The position numbers and the translations under genes are program-made. Below are positions 24,324 to 34,500 of a DNA stretch of 64,000 bases, piece by piece. The DNA comes from Flagellimonas profundi (GTDB lineage: Bacteria; Bacteroidota; Bacteroidia; Flavobacteriales; Flavobacteriaceae). The stretch's first letter is position 1. The number at the start of each line of letters is the position of its first letter. The DNA lies in contig NZ_JAFLNM010000004.1 in NCBI RefSeq assembly GCF_017313275.1, forward strand, positions 62,001 through 126,000, read 5' to 3'. The notes below the pieces were generated by a model, which saw nothing but the letters and a program-made list of their open reading frames with translations, ran no database searches and was not told the DNA's origin.

Positions 24324-26831
24324 TTGAAAATTGCAGGCTTACAAATAAAAGTAAAAACACTATTATCCATATTGCTTTTGTTTTGCTGCACTGTTGTGTT
24401 TTCACAAGAACAGTCAGGCGCACAACTATTCACCCTAAACGAATATAGAGCTGCCTCCAAAGCCATATTCACCTCTGTATTTTTTCTGGGGGCCTTTTTG
24501 GTCATGGGGTTTTATATGCTGTTGTTGTATATCCAAAACAAGAAAAAAGATTATCTATACTACGCAGTTTACCTCATAATTTTCACTATTTACTTTTTCC
24601 TGAGAACAGATTCCGTTGTAAAGTTTGATTTGTTCAATTTGGGGCAATCCTATTACTACTATTTACTCACCCCTCTTCTATTGGTCATTACGGGTGTGTA
24701 TGTAAAGTTCATCAATATTTTTGCGGAGATTGAAAAATATGACAGGGACTTCGCGTCCAGGCTCAATATATTTTCCAAGTTACTGTACACGATTGCCGGA
24801 CTCATTTTTTTGTTTACCCTTTTTACCGATCAATTGGAGGTTGTGGAACGGTACCAACATTTTGTGATGATACCCATGCACCTTTATACTTTAATGGCAT
24901 TGATCAGGGCATTTTTGGTAATCAAGTCAAATTTGAGGTACTATGTGCTCTTTGCCAACCTATTTCTGTTTGCCTTCTCCATTTTAGGAGTTTATGCCGC
25001 ACAAGGACATAATTTCTCGGAAAACGTTACTTCCCATCATCTTTTGGGCTTTTACACTTTTAATGCCTCCCAATTGGGTACATTTTTGGAAATGATATGT
25101 TTTTCCTTAGGGCTTGGATACAAGTTTAGTTTAATCGAAAAAGAAAAGGATGAGGTAAAGCAAAAATATATTGAGCAGCTTAAGGAGAATGAAGAGGTCT
25201 CCAAAAAATTAAACGAGGAACTCTCCGAACTCGTAGCGGAAAGAACAAAGGAACTGGAAAAGAAAACCTCTTTATTGGAGAAGGAACAACAATTAAAATC
25301 CAAGCTCTATGTAGATATTTCCCACGAGTTTAGAACCCCTTTGACATTAATTTCGGGACCGACCGAAGCAAAATTGCGGGAAGGCAATCTATCCGATGCC
25401 GATTACAACTTGTTTTCCATGATAAAACGTAATACCAGTCGTCTTTTGTCTTTGGTGAACCAACTACTTGATCTTGCAAAGCTCGACAAGGGAAGGTTAA
25501 AGTTAAAAATCAACCAGGGCAACTTAGGTCTTCTCATAAACTTTATAGCCAGCTCTTTTGAATTCAAGACAAGTGCTAAAAAAATACAGTATTCCTACAA
25601 TATTCAATCAATCCCAAAGGCATGGTTTGATGAGGACATCATAGAAAAAATTGTTACCAATTTACTTTCCAATGCACTCAAATATTGCCCTGAAAATGGC
25701 ATCTGTGAACTGGACGCATCGAAAAAGGATAAGACACTGTTTCTTAAAATCCGAAATTCGGTAGATGATATTTCCGAAATACCCCTAGATAAGTTATTCA
25801 ACAGGTTCTACCAAAACAATGAGTACGCTGAGGGAGCCGGAATTGGGTTATCATTGGTCAAGGAACTGGTGCAATTACACAAAGGAAGTATTGATGTTTC
25901 GGCTAAAGAAGACAATACCATTGAGTTTACCGTTCAGATTCCTATAGGCAAAACATCGTTCTCACCAAATGATATTGTACCTGTTCCAAAAAAGGTTCCA
26001 AAATTAATGGTAGAAAATAATGGGCCAGGAGAAAATCGGTCTTCTAATTTGGAGGAAACAAAGGATGGGCTCCCCATTTTACTTGTGGTGGAGGACAATA
26101 AAGATGTACGGGATTTTATAAAGTCCTCGCTTAAGACCAACTATTCCATTTATGAAGCTAAAAATGGCCAATTCGGAATTGAGGAAGCATTACGGTTGAT
26201 CCCGGATGTAATTTTATCCGATATTAAAATGCCGGTAATGGATGGGATTACAATGTGCAATAAACTAAAACAGGACCAAAGAACGAGTCATATCCCAATT
26301 GTGTTGCTTACGGCAGGAGTAGGCGAAGAACAGGAACTTAAAAGCTTAAAATCCGGGGCGGACGATTTTATCGTCAAACCTTTCAAATTGCCGATTTTGG
26401 AAAAACGGTTGGCTAACCTTATTGAAGTAAGAAAAGCTCTTCGTGATAGATACAGTAAGGAGTTTGTTTTAAAACCAAATGACATTTCCATAACCTCTGC
26501 AGAGGAGGCCTTTTTGAACAAAATTCAAAAGATTTTGGACAAAGAACTTTCCAATTCAGATTTTAATGCCGCCAAACTAAGTGAAATGCTTGGAATCAGC
26601 CGAATGCAATTGCATCGGAAATTATTGGCCTATACCAACCTATCAACTTCTAACTTTATAAGATCACAAAGATTGAAACAAGCCTTGGCCATGTTGGAGA
26701 ATTCAAAAGCCAATATAAATGAGATTGCTTACTCCGTTGGCTTTAACACCCCTTCCTATTTTATAAAATGTTTTAAGGAGACTTACAACAAAACACCATT
26801 GGAGTACAGCCAATCCATTCATAATCAATAA
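24324..26831 (+). CDS. Hybrid sensor histidine kinase/response regulator with AraC output
   Basis: This 835-residue single-chain two-component system has a signal peptide (to about 28, ending CCTVVFSQ) and seven membrane helices of the 7TMR-DISM type (about 50-270). A coiled coil (275-325) follows, then a HisKA box with phospho-accepting H334 (YVDISHEFRTPLTLISGP), an HATPase domain (about 430-545), a receiver domain with phospho-acceptor D633 (VILSDIKMPVMDG) and a C-terminal AraC HTH (about 730-830). Unlike typical PUL hybrids it has no extracellular propeller. It starts at a TTG; no in-frame ATG precedes the signal sequence. Probable targets are the two secreted-protein genes downstream. Confidence 0.9.
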   Translation: MKIAGLQIKVKTLLSILLLFCCTVVFSQEQSGAQLFTLNEYRAASKAIFTSVFFLGAFLVMGFYMLLLYIQNKKKDYLYYAVYLIIFTIYFFLRTDSVVKFDLFNLGQSYYYYLLTPLLLVITGVYVKFINIFAEIEKYDRDFASRLNIFSKLLYTIAGLIFLFTLFTDQLEVVERYQHFVMIPMHLYTLMALIRAFLVIKSNLRYYVLFANLFLFAFSILGVYAAQGHNFSENVTSHHLLGFYTFNASQLGTFLEMICFSLGLGYKFSLIEKEKDEVKQKYIEQLKENEEVSKKLNEELSELVAERTKELEKKTSLLEKEQQLKSKLYVDISHEFRTPLTLISGPTEAKLREGNLSDADYNLFSMIKRNTSRLLSLVNQLLDLAKLDKGRLKLKINQGNLGLLINFIASSFEFKTSAKKIQYSYNIQSIPKAWFDEDIIEKIVTNLLSNALKYCPENGICELDASKKDKTLFLKIRNSVDDISEIPLDKLFNRFYQNNEYAEGAGIGLSLVKELVQLHKGSIDVSAKEDNTIEFTVQIPIGKTSFSPNDIVPVPKKVPKLMVENNGPGENRSSNLEETKDGLPILLVVEDNKDVRDFIKSSLKTNYSIYEAKNGQFGIEEALRLIPDVILSDIKMPVMDGITMCNKLKQDQRTSHIPIVLLTAGVGEEQELKSLKSGADDFIVKPFKLPILEKRLANLIEVRKALRDRYSKEFVLKPNDISITSAEEAFLNKIQKILDKELSNSDFNAAKLSEMLGISRMQLHRKLLAYTNLSTSNFIRSQRLKQALAMLENSKANINEIAYSVGFNTPSYFIKCFKETYNKTPLEYSQSIHNQ

Positions 26832-26837
26832 CAAACC

Positions 26838-26868
26838 ATTGTTACATTTCTTCCATCAATTGTTACAT
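26838..26868. promoter_or_regulatory. Two direct repeats ATTGTTACAT spaced 21 bp
   Basis: Identical 10-mers at 26838-26847 and 26859-26868 start exactly 21 bp apart, two helical turns, just after the AraC-output regulator gene. This arrangement is typical of direct-repeat sites for AraC-family proteins. The next gene starts 390 bp downstream, so the link is tentative. The rest of the 425-bp gap is AT-rich and shows no gene. Confidence 0.4.
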
Positions 26869-27255
26869 ATTGCATATCACTAATGGGTAATGGTGCTTAT
26901 TATTGTAGTAAGCCATTGACTATAAAAATATATAGTAATCTAAATACATTGATGTTTCGAACAGCCTCCAATCCTACCGAACAAACACAATATTAAACCG
27001 TTGACCATGCGATTTTTCAAAGAGTCATAATTTCATTTTTTGATTTATGGTGTCTCCAAATACTCTTGAAATCTCGCTAAGGGTCACGGTTAAAAAACAA
27101 ATTGGACTTTAGTACTTATCACGAACCTGATCGCTTAATGGGAGGTTAATGCAAATGGATATCTATTTGTTTTTTAATCATTTGATGGTGAAAAATTAAC
27201 CATACTCCTGTAATTGAAAAATACAGGGAACACTAAAAATTAAAACCTCAGAACA

Positions 27256-28101
27256 ATGAACACTAAGAAAGTTATTTATTCAATCTTGATTGTATTATTT
27301 GTTGCACAAGGAGCTAACGCCCAATTCTTTAAAAAACTAAAGAAAAAAGTTTCCGATAGAGTTGAGCGGACCGTAACGGATAAAGTTGCCGACAAAGCTG
27401 CCCAAAAGGCCAGTAAGGCAATGGACAAAATGTTGGATCCTGAATTCAACAAAAACAGCCCTGTACCAATAGGTGGAGAAATGGGAAACATGGATGATGT
27501 TGCCGATGAATACCAATTTGAGTGGGTATATAAAATGAAAATTGATGCTGCCAGGTCCAAAAGCGATATGGACATTGCATATTACCTGAAAAAAGATGCG
27601 CCTTACTGGGGTGCAAAAATGAACCAAGGCATGGATATGTTCATGATTTATGATATGTCCAAGCTACTAACGGTCATCTTTATGGAGAACGATGGAAATA
27701 AATTCGCCTCCGTGACAAAAATCCCTGATGATATCAATGTAGAGGAAATGAACGAGGATATGGATATTTCCAATTACACCATGACCGAAATAGCTGGTAA
27801 AACAGTACTGGGGTATGACTGTAAAGGCTATGTGATGGAAAATGACAAATACAAGTTTACCCTTTACAATACTTTTGATACCGAAGTAAGTTTTAGCGAC
27901 ATATACGGTAAGAGCAATCAGATGCCCAAGGGCTTCCAAGTAGATTGGTTAAAAGAAGGCGACAATGAAGGTTTGGTCATGGAAATGATCATGGAGGACA
28001 AAGAGAATGACAAAAACAACATGACGATGACTTGTGTACAATTGGAAGAGCAACCATTCTCGATTAAAAAAGCTGATTATTCCACTTTTGGCAATCAATA
28101 A
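27256..28101 (+). CDS. Secreted DUF4412-like protein
   Basis: This 281-residue protein has a clear signal peptide (cleavage after GANAQ, about residue 22). A basic amphipathic segment (KKLKKKVSDRVERTVTDKVA) follows, then a beta-rich domain resembling DUF4412 (YKMKIDAARSKSDMDIAYYL, MDMFMIYDMSKLL, TVLGYDCKGYVM). Such domains are related to LolA/LolB-like lipoprotein carriers or binders in Bacteroidota, but the function is not established. It probably forms an operon with the next gene (45-nt gap) and may be controlled by the hybrid regulator upstream. Confidence 0.75.
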   Translation: MNTKKVIYSILIVLFVAQGANAQFFKKLKKKVSDRVERTVTDKVADKAAQKASKAMDKMLDPEFNKNSPVPIGGEMGNMDDVADEYQFEWVYKMKIDAARSKSDMDIAYYLKKDAPYWGAKMNQGMDMFMIYDMSKLLTVIFMENDGNKFASVTKIPDDINVEEMNEDMDISNYTMTEIAGKTVLGYDCKGYVMENDKYKFTLYNTFDTEVSFSDIYGKSNQMPKGFQVDWLKEGDNEGLVMEMIMEDKENDKNNMTMTCVQLEEQPFSIKKADYSTFGNQ

Positions 28102-28146
28102 TCAGGAAACCTCTTAAACAATTCTATTTACAACACTTTAAAGGAT

Positions 28147-28881
28147 ATGAAAAAAACAGCCTTATTATTGCCACTTTTACTGATCGTACAATTCGTAATA
28201 GCCCAACAAGATTTTACAGGAACCATTCTCGATTGGGAAGTTGGCTCCGGGGACATTATAACAGGTCTGATGCAACCAAAAGTAATCGGTTCCGTTGATG
28301 ATCAAGGTAACTTCAAAATTCCTTTAAACCCCAATTTTTTGGATGATATAAAAAAGGAAATGGAAGAAGAAAACAAAAAGGATAACGATGGCTGGACGGC
28401 ATCCCTTATGACCGTTGACAAATTGTTCAACTGTTTTGGAGATTCCCTAATGGTGGAAAACGGCAACCAACCCATTTCAAAATTATCCCAAATGGGAGCA
28501 TTCATGTTAGTGAATATGAGTGAAAAAAAACGATTGGGGTATTTCTTTGCGGTAAACTCAGCAGCGTTTGCAGAATCTTTAATGAATATTGGCACCTATG
28601 CCTTTTCACCGGGATATTATGTAGACTGGTATTTTGTGGGTCAACCGGGTTCGGTTAAAGGGAACTGTAAACAAGAAGCTTACGCACTTAACCAAGAGGA
28701 AATTTATGAGAAGAATACAACCTATAATCTGGAGTTTAAAGAGGGTTGGAACGTCGTAAAATATGAAATCAAAAAAGTTTTTAAAGATAAAGATGGTAAG
28801 ACCTATCCGCAGGAGATTGAATATGCAACACTTCCCGAAATTCCAAAAAACATCACATATTCATTTATGAAGGATGATTAA
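28147..28881 (+). CDS. Secreted protein of unknown function
   Basis: This 244-residue protein has a signal peptide (LLLPLLLIVQFVIAQQ). The mature part begins with a beta-strand motif (FTGTILDWEVGSGDIITGLM) and contains YYVDWYFVGQPGSVKGNC and a C-terminal strand pair (WNVVKYEIKK then KTYPQEIEYATLP). I do not recognise the family. It follows the DUF4412-like gene by 45 nt and precedes a terminator, so the two form a short operon, probably of envelope-associated partners. Confidence 0.7.
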   Translation: MKKTALLLPLLLIVQFVIAQQDFTGTILDWEVGSGDIITGLMQPKVIGSVDDQGNFKIPLNPNFLDDIKKEMEEENKKDNDGWTASLMTVDKLFNCFGDSLMVENGNQPISKLSQMGAFMLVNMSEKKRLGYFFAVNSAAFAESLMNIGTYAFSPGYYVDWYFVGQPGSVKGNCKQEAYALNQEEIYEKNTTYNLEFKEGWNVVKYEIKKVFKDKDGKTYPQEIEYATLPEIPKNITYSFMKDD

Positions 28882-28902
28882 GATTTTATAAAAAATCGCC
28901 TT

Positions 28903-28936
28903 AAAAGAGCTGAGAAGATTTTCTTAGCTTTTTTTA
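28903..28936 (+). terminator. Rho-independent terminator
   Basis: AAGAGCTGAGAA pairs with TTCTTAGCTTTT, followed by a T-run, about 25 bp after the stop of the two-gene operon. Confidence 0.75.
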
Positions 28937-29077
28937 TGGGTTACCTTAGAAAACCTTGCTATTACTCGTGTTTGAAAGGTAAACTTTTATCGGGGCTTAC
29001 CTAGTTTAATAGTTTGTTAACGTTTTTAACGTCTTATTTTCATAAATTGTTGATGCCTAATTCATCATCAATCAAAA

Positions 29078-30598
29078 ATGAGACAATTAACCAACTATAT
29101 TGTCTTACTGTTTCTATGGCTAAACTCCATGTTGGCCTTTGGCATTACCGTTAGCAGTGGTTATGCAGGCATACCTACGCCTACCGCTGAAACTTTTAAG
29201 GATTCCCTGGATTGGGCCGACTACTATTTCAATATCCACCGTTTTGAAAAAGCGGTTTTCCTATACAAAAAGAATCTTGAGGCAACCAATAAGGAAGAGA
29301 AAATCCATATTCTAAAAAAGTTGGCACTTAGTGAGGCCGCATTGGACAATACAGAAGAGTCCATCTCTTACATTTATGACTATTTTAAAATAGATTTTCA
29401 GCCGACATTTTTGTTGCATGAGGATTTTGATAGTATCCGAAGCGAAAAAAGCTTCGAAAAACTATCCGGAACCATATTACCGAAATTCACAGGTTGGTCC
29501 ATTTTTTACCTTTTTGTTTGCTTAATTGGTTTTTATGTCACTTTTGTCCTGTTGATCAATAAAAAGATCGACAAGCAGGCCCGGATTCTTATTGCAACTT
29601 TTGTCTTTATTCACTCTCTGTTTATTTTAAACATATGTGTCAACCAAACCAATTATGTATTCGAGTTTCCACATACCTACCTCATGTCCACTTGGTCCTC
29701 CTTTTTATATGGCCCGCTCCTTTTTTTATATTACAAAAGGGTATCCAAATCAAGCGACCTTAACAAAAAAGATCTTTGGCACTTTTTACCTGCCGTTGTG
29801 CTTACCATATATTTATTTTTCACAGTTTATGGCTTTTCCGGTTCCCAAAAGGTAACACAAATGTTGCAGCGACTGGAAGAAGGCTTAAACCCAGGAGACT
29901 CGACCAAACTATTATTATTGGTTGCTTTAAAAGCAATTTCTTTGGGTGTTTATGCTTTATTTGTGCATTGGATTCTGACCAAAAACAAAGAAGGATTAAA
30001 TAAAAAAACCAGGATTTGGCAGAAAAACATCTACTTGATCCATGTTAGCTATGTAGCGGTGTATCTAGTTTATGGAGCGTATATTATTGCTGGTATAAAC
30101 AGTGGTATATTCTATCACGCACCCATAGTTTTGATGAGTACCATGGTCCTTTATATCGGGTACGCGGCAAACGTGCAGCCCGACGTATTTAGTGGACGCT
30201 ACTCCTATACCAACCGTTTATTCCCAAAATACGTGAAATCCGGACTCACGGAGAGCCTTTCCCAAGAACTCAAGCAACACTTGAGCGACCTTTTCCAAAA
30301 AGAAAAATTATATCGGAACAACGACATCAACTTGGATATGGTAGCCGATAAACTGGATACCACCCGCCATAATGCATCTCAGCTGATCAATGAACACTTT
30401 AATATGAGCTTTAGGGAGTTTGTAAACTCCCATCGTATTCGAGAGGCCAAAGAACTTCTTGAAAAAGAACACGAACTCAACATTATTGACATTGCCTATG
30501 AAGTTGGGTACAATAACAAAGTATCTTTCAACAAAGCTTTTAAAAAAGACACCCAACTTACCCCAAGCGAATACCTCAACACCCTAAAACAAGGGTAA
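29078..30598 (+). CDS. Membrane-anchored AraC-family regulator with TPR-like N-terminus
   Basis: This 506-residue protein has a signal or first membrane segment (about 1-24). A periplasmic TPR-like helical stretch follows (ADYYFNIHRFEKAVFLYKKN, about 45-110), then six or so membrane helices (about 140-375) and a C-terminal AraC HTH (about 400-503) with IREAKELLEKEHELNIIDIA as the second helix pair and PSEYL at the end. This combination senses an envelope signal and binds DNA directly. Its HTH is closely related to that of the next gene, indicating duplication. The SusC/SusD operon downstream on the same strand is the natural target. Confidence 0.85.
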   Translation: MRQLTNYIVLLFLWLNSMLAFGITVSSGYAGIPTPTAETFKDSLDWADYYFNIHRFEKAVFLYKKNLEATNKEEKIHILKKLALSEAALDNTEESISYIYDYFKIDFQPTFLLHEDFDSIRSEKSFEKLSGTILPKFTGWSIFYLFVCLIGFYVTFVLLINKKIDKQARILIATFVFIHSLFILNICVNQTNYVFEFPHTYLMSTWSSFLYGPLLFLYYKRVSKSSDLNKKDLWHFLPAVVLTIYLFFTVYGFSGSQKVTQMLQRLEEGLNPGDSTKLLLLVALKAISLGVYALFVHWILTKNKEGLNKKTRIWQKNIYLIHVSYVAVYLVYGAYIIAGINSGIFYHAPIVLMSTMVLYIGYAANVQPDVFSGRYSYTNRLFPKYVKSGLTESLSQELKQHLSDLFQKEKLYRNNDINLDMVADKLDTTRHNASQLINEHFNMSFREFVNSHRIREAKELLEKEHELNIIDIAYEVGYNNKVSFNKAFKKDTQLTPSEYLNTLKQG

Positions 30599-30673
30599 AT
30601 TCTTATCGGGAACACCGAAAAACAAGGATTTTATAGCTAATCTAGTAGTCATCAATCAAAAATCATCAATCAT

Positions 30674-31156
30674 ATGAAACGACTACTAAAACAATTCGTT
30701 TTTAAGTACAAGGGGCAGGAGGACCAGACACTCCAACCTGTAAACAGTCATGAAAAGTACAAGAAGTCTGGATTAACGGAAGAAGAAGCCTTGGTAATTC
30801 GCAGTAAAATTAAAAAAGCCTTTGAGGAAGATAAGATTTACAGGAACAATACCATTTGTTTGGATATCCTTTCGGACCATATTCAAGACAATAGATATAA
30901 GGTATCCCAAGTGATCAACACCTATTTCTCCAAAAACTTTTATTCTTTTTTAAATGAATATAGAATAAGGGAGGCAAAAAAGCTATTGGTTTCTGAACCC
31001 TCTTTAAGCGTAAAGGCCATTATGTACGAAGTTGGTTTTAATAGTAAAAACAGCTTTTACAGTGCCTTTAAGAAAATCACAGGGCTTAGTCCCAACGATT
31101 ACAGAGCTGCTACAAATATTGGATTCGTCAGGCAACACGAAGTACAGGTGGCGTAG
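30674..31156 (+). CDS. Soluble AraC-type DNA-binding protein
   Basis: This 160-residue protein consists almost only of an AraC HTH (about 55-150). It shares with the preceding regulator the patterns YRNN, SQVIN, EYRIREAKKLL, a VGFN/VGYN turn and AFKK. The first 50 residues are basic and unstructured. There is no sensory or dimerisation domain. It lies 75 nt after the membrane-bound paralogue, likely in the same transcript, and may compete with or modulate it at the same operators. A terminator follows. Confidence 0.8.
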   Translation: MKRLLKQFVFKYKGQEDQTLQPVNSHEKYKKSGLTEEEALVIRSKIKKAFEEDKIYRNNTICLDILSDHIQDNRYKVSQVINTYFSKNFYSFLNEYRIREAKKLLVSEPSLSVKAIMYEVGFNSKNSFYSAFKKITGLSPNDYRAATNIGFVRQHEVQVA

Positions 31157-31187
31157 CAGCGCCCCCTACATAGTTTAAGCTATTTGC

Positions 31188-31222
31188 AAAAACCTCTTGG
31201 AATTCCAAGAGGTTTTTTTTAC
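31188..31222 (+). terminator. Rho-independent terminator
   Basis: A perfect ten-base stem AACCTCTTGG (31191-31200) / CCAAGAGGTT (31205-31214) with a four-base loop is followed by eight Ts. Confidence 0.9.
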
Positions 31223-31526
31223 ACCCTATTATCAAATGGTCACCATATCTATCCGTATCTGTTAAAAAAGGTACTTCCCTATGGGCATCCCTTTTTTTAA
31301 GGTTCTCGCCGTTTAAAAAGTACCTGACACAATGCGCTTATAAGTTGATTTGTTATGCAATTGTAAAGGTAGGGCGGTGAGAGGCTCTACTTCTTAAAAA
31401 ACAAAATCCATTGAGTTTTGTTCACTTCCCAGAAGTATTATTTGAATTAGCTATCATTTTCCTAGCGCCGTCCACCTTTCTCAGTTGCCCTAACTCATGT
31501 CAAATTACTAACAAAACTTTATTCGT
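31223..31526. promoter_or_regulatory. Leader/promoter region of SusC-SusD operon
   Basis: A 304-bp gap with no gene. It contains GGTACTT (near 31269) and its complement AAGTACC (near 31317), a weak inverted repeat. A clear TAnnTTTG element was not found. It must hold the promoter of the downstream operon. Confidence 0.3.
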
Positions 31527-34500
31527 ATGAAAGTAAAGAAACTGTTTGGAGCACTGATGGCTATGTGTCTATCGATAGCATTTGCCCATGCTCAAGAAAA
31601 AACGGTTACCGGAACGGTCACCGACCAAGAAGGGGTACCCTTGCCCGGTGTAAACATTATTGTAAAGGGTACCGTAAGGGGCACACAATCCGATTTTGAT
31701 GGCAACTATGCCATTGAAGCCAATGAGGGAGACGTGCTCGTATTTTCCTATTTGGGACAAAGAACACAGGAAATAAGTGTTGGCGCAGCAAGTACATTGG
31801 ACGTGCAAATGCAAGAAGACGCTTCCCAACTTGAAGAAGTGGTGGTAACTGCACAGGGTATTGTTAGAGAGAAACGCTCCCTGGGATATTCGGTGACCAC
31901 AGTGGAATCAGAAAAAGTGGAATCAAGACCAGAAGCTGATGTAGCTCGTGTTTTGAACGGAAAAGTTGCCGGGGTGAACATTACCTCGAACAACGGTATG
32001 TCCGGTTCAGGTACCAACATCATCATTCGAGGGTATTCGTCCGCAACACAATCCAACCAACCCTTGTTTATTGTGGATGGTATTCCGTTTGATTCCGGAA
32101 CCAATACACAAACCAACTTTTTGGATGGAAATACAGAATCCAGTAGATTCTTGGACCTCGACCCAAACAATATAGAAAGTGTAAGTGTACTAAAAGGACT
32201 AAGTGCAACGGTATTATATGGTAACCGAGGGCGTAACGGGGTTATTTTAATTACCACCAAAGGTGCCGCTACTGGAGATGCACCCTCTAAAACCGAGGTA
32301 TCCGTTACCCAATCGGTATTTATGTCCAATGCAGTACTCCCAAAATTCCAAGATAATTACGGAGGTGGGTTCCACCAAGGCTTCGGATTTTTCTTTAGTA
32401 ACTGGGGACCACGTTTTGATCGTACCGATGATGACGGAATAGCCCAAGCGGGACAATTTATTCGTACGGGGGCCAACGGTGTGGCACTTCTCAGACACCC
32501 GTTCAACTATATTGCAGACCCAACGTTAATAGCCGGTTACGAAGACCTTTTGAATACTGAATACCCATATAAGCCATATAATGGTGTAGAGGAATTCTTT
32601 AGGACAGGTTATGTGTACAGCTCATCTGTAAATGTTCGCGGAGGTTCAGAAAAAGTAAACTATAACGCCAACTACGGACGTACCGAAGACATAGGGGTCA
32701 CCCCGGGCAACAGATTGCTCCGTAACAACTTTAGTTTGGGTGGTAATGCTACCCTGTCAAATAACTTGACCGTATCTGGAGTCTTCAATTTTGCAAGAAC
32801 AGGATATAAATCCCCTCCTAATGCTGTAAGTACAGGTAGTGGTGCCGCATTTAATGGTTCCGCCATATTTGGTGATGTCCTTTACACGCCAAGAAGTGTG
32901 GATTTGACCAATATTCCGTTTCAAGCAGCGGATGGTAGAAGTCTTTACTACAGATCTGGAAACGACATCCAAAATCCGTACTGGACCGTAGCCAACTCAA
33001 AAACATCTCAGGAAACCGACCGCTTTACAGGTAATGTTTCCATGAGCTATGCTATAAACGACTGGATGAACCTTACCTACCGTGTTGGTTTGGATACTTA
33101 TACCGAGTTGAACTTCTACGGACAGAACAGAGGTGGTGTCGACGGACCTACATTGGGTATTTTGAGAACAACCTCCGTAAGAAATTCCATTTGGAACCAC
33201 GACCTTATCTTGAGTGCAGAAAAAAGTCTTTCCGAAGATTTGAATCTTACCGCAACATTTGGTGCCAATAGTCGAAGGGATACCTATGCACAAGATGGTA
33301 TAGAAAGTCAGGGACAATTGGTTTTTGGTGTACTGGAGCACTTTAACTTTACAACACCTTCATCGGTCAACTCCTTTTCGGGCAGCAACCTGAACCAGAA
33401 TTTTGAAGAAAACTTGGTCGGTGTTTATTTGGATGCCACATTATCCTATAAAGATTTGCTCTATTTAAATGTTGTAGGAAGAAACGATTGGTCCTCCACA
33501 TTGGAAAGGGAAAACAATTCATTGTTCTATCCTGGAGCCAGTCTTTCCTTTATCCCGACAACAGCTTTTCCAGCCTTACAGGGCAATGTACTGAACTACG
33601 CCAAACTTAGGGTGGGTTATGGATCCTCTGCAGGTTTCCCAACCCCATTTAACACAAGGGATGTACTATCGTTGGGTGCAAGAACATTTGTGGACCTCAA
33701 CGGAAATGTTGTTTCCGGAAATACCGTTTCCGATGTGCTGGGCAACAGGGATTTATCTCCAGAGCGAGTACAGGAGTTGGAAATTGGTTTGGATACGCGT
33801 TTGTTCAACAGACTTAATTTTAATCTGAGTTTGTACCAAAAATCGACTACAGACCTTATCACCAATCGTACTTTGGATAGTTCAACCGGTTTCCGTTCCA
33901 CTTTTGTGAACATTGGTGAAGTAGAAACCAAAGGTATTGAGGCCGACTATGATCTGAATATTCTTAGAGAAAGTGAAGATGGTATTGGATTTAATCTCGC
34001 TGGAAACTTTACAGCCAGTGAAACTACCGTAACCGACCTGGCCGAAGGCACAAATAACATCCTTTTGACATTTGCCGTTTCCGGTGAAGCAGCAAACTAT
34101 GCCGTGGAAGGCAGGCCATTTGGCGTACTCTTGGGAAGCACTATTCAAAGAGATGACAATGGAAACAAAGTGGTAGGTAGTAACGGGCGCTATTTAGTGG
34201 ACAATAACATTACCGAAATAGGTGATCCCAACCCCGATTGGACCACAGCACTTATCCCAACGATAACGTTCAAGAACTTCACCCTATCGGCGAACCTACA
34301 GTATCGTCACGGAGGTGATGTCTATTCCGTGACCACAGCAGGTTTGATTGGTCGTGGAGTGGTTGATGCCGATGACCCGATTCACAGAGAGTCCAATTAT
34401 GTGCTACCCGGTGTTTTTGCCGATGGCACACCGAACGATGTTGCCATATCTTCCACCGAGTTTGGGTTCAACACCTTTTTCGCCGGTGGCATCAACGAGG

